The position numbers and the translations under genes were made by a program. From Cupriavidus campinensis (GTDB lineage: Bacteria; Pseudomonadota; Gammaproteobacteria; Burkholderiales; Burkholderiaceae), in the NCBI RefSeq assembly GCF_905397395.1, contig NZ_CAJPVH010000006.1:62001-126000 (forward strand): 64,000 nucleotides of DNA, in the 5' to 3' direction. Positions 61,892 to 64,000 of the stretch are shown here, piece after piece. The notes beneath the pieces were generated by a model that was given only the letters and a program-made list of their open reading frames with translations, searched no databases and was not told where the DNA came from. The stretch's first letter is position 1, and the number at the start of each line of letters is the position of its first letter.

Positions 61892-62287
61892 TTATTCCGC
61901 AGCTTCTTCAGCCGGAGCTTCGGTGATTTCCGGACGATCCACCAGCTCGACCAGCGCCATCGGCGCGTTGTCGCCCTGACGGAAGCCGAACTTCAGGATA
62001 CGGGTGTAGCCGCCCGGACGAGCGTTGTAGCGCGGGCCCAGTTCGGTGAACAGCTTGGTGACCATGTCGCGGTCGCGCAGACGGGCAAAAGCCAGACGGC
62101 GGTTGGCAACGGTGTCCTTCTTGGCCAGCGTGATGAGGGGCTCGACAACCTTGCGCAGTTCCTTGGCCTTGGGCAGGGTGGTCTTGATCAGCTCGTGCTG
62201 GAACAGCGAGTTGGACATGTTGCGCAGCATCGCGAGACGGTGCGAAGAGGTGCGGTTCAGTTTCCGCAAACCATGACGGTGACGCAT
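61892..62287 (-). CDS. rplQ: 50S ribosomal protein L17
   Basis: 131-residue large-subunit protein. N-terminus [20 protein letters not shown] is the highly conserved L17 start; [22 protein letters not shown] and the [23 protein letters not shown] core follow. The acidic tail ([12 protein letters not shown]) is longer than in E. coli. Last gene of the alpha operon. Confidence 0.98.
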   Translation of the reverse strand: MRHRHGLRKLNRTSSHRLAMLRNMSNSLFQHELIKTTLPKAKELRKVVEPLITLAKKDTVANRRLAFARLRDRDMVTKLFTELGPRYNARPGGYTRILKFGFRQGDNAPMALVELVDRPEITEAPAEEAAE

Positions 62288-62437
62288 GATGATTCCTTTC
62301 GATTTCAGTGTTTGACCAGCTCTTCTATCGCCAATGCGTGGGCACGGGCGCGGGCCGGTAGTGCTTCAATGCCGCGGGCGACATGCCCTTGGCGCGATGA
62401 CAGGCGGGACCCCGTTACCGGAATCCCGCACCGCCAA

Positions 62438-63418
62438 TTACTTCTCCAGACCTGCGGGCGGCCAGTTCTCGAGCTTCATGCCGAGGGTCAGGCCACGGGA
62501 GGCGAGGACTTCCTTGATCTCGTTCAGCGACTTGCGACCCAGGTTCGGGGTCTTGAGCAGTTCGTTCTCGGTACGCTGAATCAGATCGCCGATGTAGTAG
62601 ATGTTTTCGGCCTTCAGGCAGTTGGCCGAACGCACCGTCAGCTCGAGGTCGTCCACCGGGCGCAGCAGGATCGGATCGATCTGCGGCGTGCGGCTCGACG
62701 CGGCCTCGGCGGCCGACTCGGTGCCTTCCAGCGCAGCGAACACGGACAGCTGGTCAACCAGGATACGAGCCGACTGACGAATCGCTTCCTCGGGCGAGAT
62801 CACGCCGTCGGTTTCGATGTTCATCACCAGCTTGTCCAGGTCGGTACGCTGTTCCACACGGGCGGATTCCACGGCGTACGACACGCGGCGGACCGGCGAG
62901 AACGACGCGTCCAGCACGATACGGCCGATGACCTTGCCCGACTCGTCGCCGAACTTGCGCACGTTGCCCGGCACATAACCACGGCCTTGCTCGACCTTGA
63001 TCTGCATGTCCAGCTTGCCGCCGGCAGACAGATGGGCGATCACGTGACCCGGGTTGATGATCTCGACGTCGTGCGGCAGCTCGATATCGGCAGCCGTGAC
63101 CACGCCTTCGCCATCCTTGCGCAGCGACACCGTGACTTCGTCGCGGTTGTGCAGCTTGAATACCACGCCCTTCAGGTTGAGGAGCAGGTTGACGACGTCT
63201 TCTTGCACGCCATCGATGGTGGAATACTCGTGGACCACCCCAGCGATCGTGACTTCGGTCGGGGCATAGCCGACCATCGACGACAGCAGCACGCGACGCA
63301 GGGCGTTACCGAGCGTATGGCCGTAGCCGCGCTCGAACGGCTCCATCACGACTTTGGCGTGATGGTCGCCAAGCGGTTCGACGGCGATGATTTTTGGCTT
63401 GAGGAGTGCTGTTTGCAT
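62438..63418 (-). CDS. rpoA: RNA polymerase alpha subunit
   Basis: 326-residue alpha subunit: N-terminal dimerisation domain (about 1-235, with [20 protein letters not shown]) and C-terminal DNA-binding domain (about 250-315, with [21 protein letters not shown] and [20 protein letters not shown]). Both domains and normal length. Between rpsD and rplQ. Confidence 0.98.
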   Translation of the reverse strand: MQTALLKPKIIAVEPLGDHHAKVVMEPFERGYGHTLGNALRRVLLSSMVGYAPTEVTIAGVVHEYSTIDGVQEDVVNLLLNLKGVVFKLHNRDEVTVSLRKDGEGVVTAADIELPHDVEIINPGHVIAHLSAGGKLDMQIKVEQGRGYVPGNVRKFGDESGKVIGRIVLDASFSPVRRVSYAVESARVEQRTDLDKLVMNIETDGVISPEEAIRQSARILVDQLSVFAALEGTESAAEAASSRTPQIDPILLRPVDDLELTVRSANCLKAENIYYIGDLIQRTENELLKTPNLGRKSLNEIKEVLASRGLTLGMKLENWPPAGLEK

Positions 63419-63484
63419 TAGGTTGTCCTTTTCAATACCCTCGGCTCGTTACACCGATAAGGCTGACGTTTGGAACCTGAAAAT

Positions 63485-63535
63485 CCCATCGCACGATGGG
63501 CAATAAGCCCGGCGCGCCAAACGGCGCGTCGGGCT
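63485..63535 (-). other. Two hairpins in the rpsD-rpoA gap
   Basis: Read on minus: first AGCCCGACGCGCC / GGCGCGCCGGGCT (63506-63535, one mismatch), then CCCATCG / CGATGGG (63485-63500) followed by ATTTTC. A partial terminator or attenuator is possible; the short T-run is weak. Confidence 0.5.
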
Positions 63536-63593
63536 GAAAGCGAAGCCTTGCGGTAGGGGCAAGCGCTGAATCGTCCGATGATCGATTCGGCGA

Positions 63594-64000
63594 TTAACGC
63601 GAATACAATTCGACGATCAGGCTTTCGTTGATGTCGCCCGAAATATCGGTGCGATCCGGGGCTTGCTTGAAGGTGCCTTCGAACTTCTTCGAATCCACGG
63701 CCACCCAGGTCGGGAAACCCGACTGTTCGGCCAGCGACAGCGCTTCAGCGATACGCACTTGCTTCTTCGACTGTTCGCGCACGGTGATGATGTCGCCCGA
63801 CTTGATCTGGGCCGACGGCACATTCATGGCCACGCCGTTCACCAGGATCGCCTTGTGCGACACCAGCTGGCGTGCTTCAGCGCGGGTCGAGCCGAAGCCC
63901 ATGCGGTACACGACGTTGTCCAGACGCGATTCCAGCAGTTGCAGCAGGTTTTCACCCGTGTTGCCCTTGCGGCGGTCGGCTTCGGCAAAGTAGCGACGGA
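63594..64000 (-). CDS. rpsD: 30S ribosomal protein S4 (5' end beyond window)
   Basis: The C-terminal 134 residues of S4 up to the stop at 63594. The frame is open to the right edge and reads [20 protein letters not shown], then [20 protein letters not shown], the S4 RNA-binding domain, to VELYSR at the end. An internal Met at 63911 is not the start. S4 is the autogenous regulator of this operon in E. coli. Confidence 0.97.
   Translation of the reverse strand, partial: RRYFAEADRRKGNTGENLLQLLESRLDNVVYRMGFGSTRAEARQLVSHKAILVNGVAMNVPSAQIKSGDIITVREQSKKQVRIAEALSLAEQSGFPTWVAVDSKKFEGTFKQAPDRTDISGDINESLIVELYSR

Overview
The window is a stretch of chromosome from a GC-rich betaproteobacterium of the order Burkholderiales, most likely Cupriavidus or a close Ralstonia relative. 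The evidence is the gene order (his operon with marC inside it, followed by hinT and tatABC; mlaFED-mlaACB beside ibaG-murA; pilMNOPQ beside aroKB), a Bug-type solute receptor, System II cytochrome c biogenesis, and protein sequences typical of that group. No species can be assigned from the window alone. Almost everything is core metabolism and envelope biology. The long antisense ORFs seen in this GC-rich DNA are shadows.

Layout, left to right. 1-6 kb: bc1 complex genes petB (cut by the left edge) and petA, mscL, a Nif3-like protein, an HtrA-type protease and a major porin. 6.3-9 kb: tatC, tatB, tatA, hinT and a small membrane protein, which run on from the histidine operon (9-16.8 kb, minus strand: hisG-D-C-B-marC-H-A-F-I-E). 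16.8-24.9 kb, same strand: murA, ibaG, a YadGH-like ABC exporter and the Mla phospholipid transport genes (mlaF, E, D, A, C, B in transcription order). Nearly all of 24.9 down to 6.3 kb lies on one strand, with several 4-base ATGA overlaps, so it may be one long supraoperon from envelope lipid homeostasis through histidine synthesis to Tat export.

25-28 kb is the accessory spot: a lone Bug receptor, a GNAT acetyltransferase with a near-leaderless promoter, and a three-gene, translationally coupled cassette (STM2901-like protein, DUF1493 protein, tiny membrane protein) that is visibly lower in GC than its neighbours. This cassette is the best candidate in the window for an undescribed system. 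28-34.5 kb: gltD and gltB (glutamate synthase). 34.7-35.6 kb: a REP-associated tyrosine transposase gene flanked by related short repeats. 35.6-43.8 kb: dgt-like, aroB, aroK, then a terminator and the type IV pilus assembly operon pilMNOPQ, divergent from ponA (44.3-46.6 kb).

46.7-51.1 kb: cyaY, an LptM-like lipoprotein gene, lysA, the periplasmic methionine sulfoxide reductase pair msrPQ and a small secreted-repeat lipoprotein. 51.3-55.7 kb: ccsB/resC, resB and a dihaem cytochrome c4, a coherent cytochrome c maturation and electron transfer block that complements the bc1 genes at the left edge. 56-59.4 kb: engB, hemB (behind an 11-bp tandem repeat array) and a CorA-family transporter. 59.4-64 kb: dsbD, cutA, then rplQ, rpoA and rpsD, the end of the ribosomal alpha operon, cut by the right edge.
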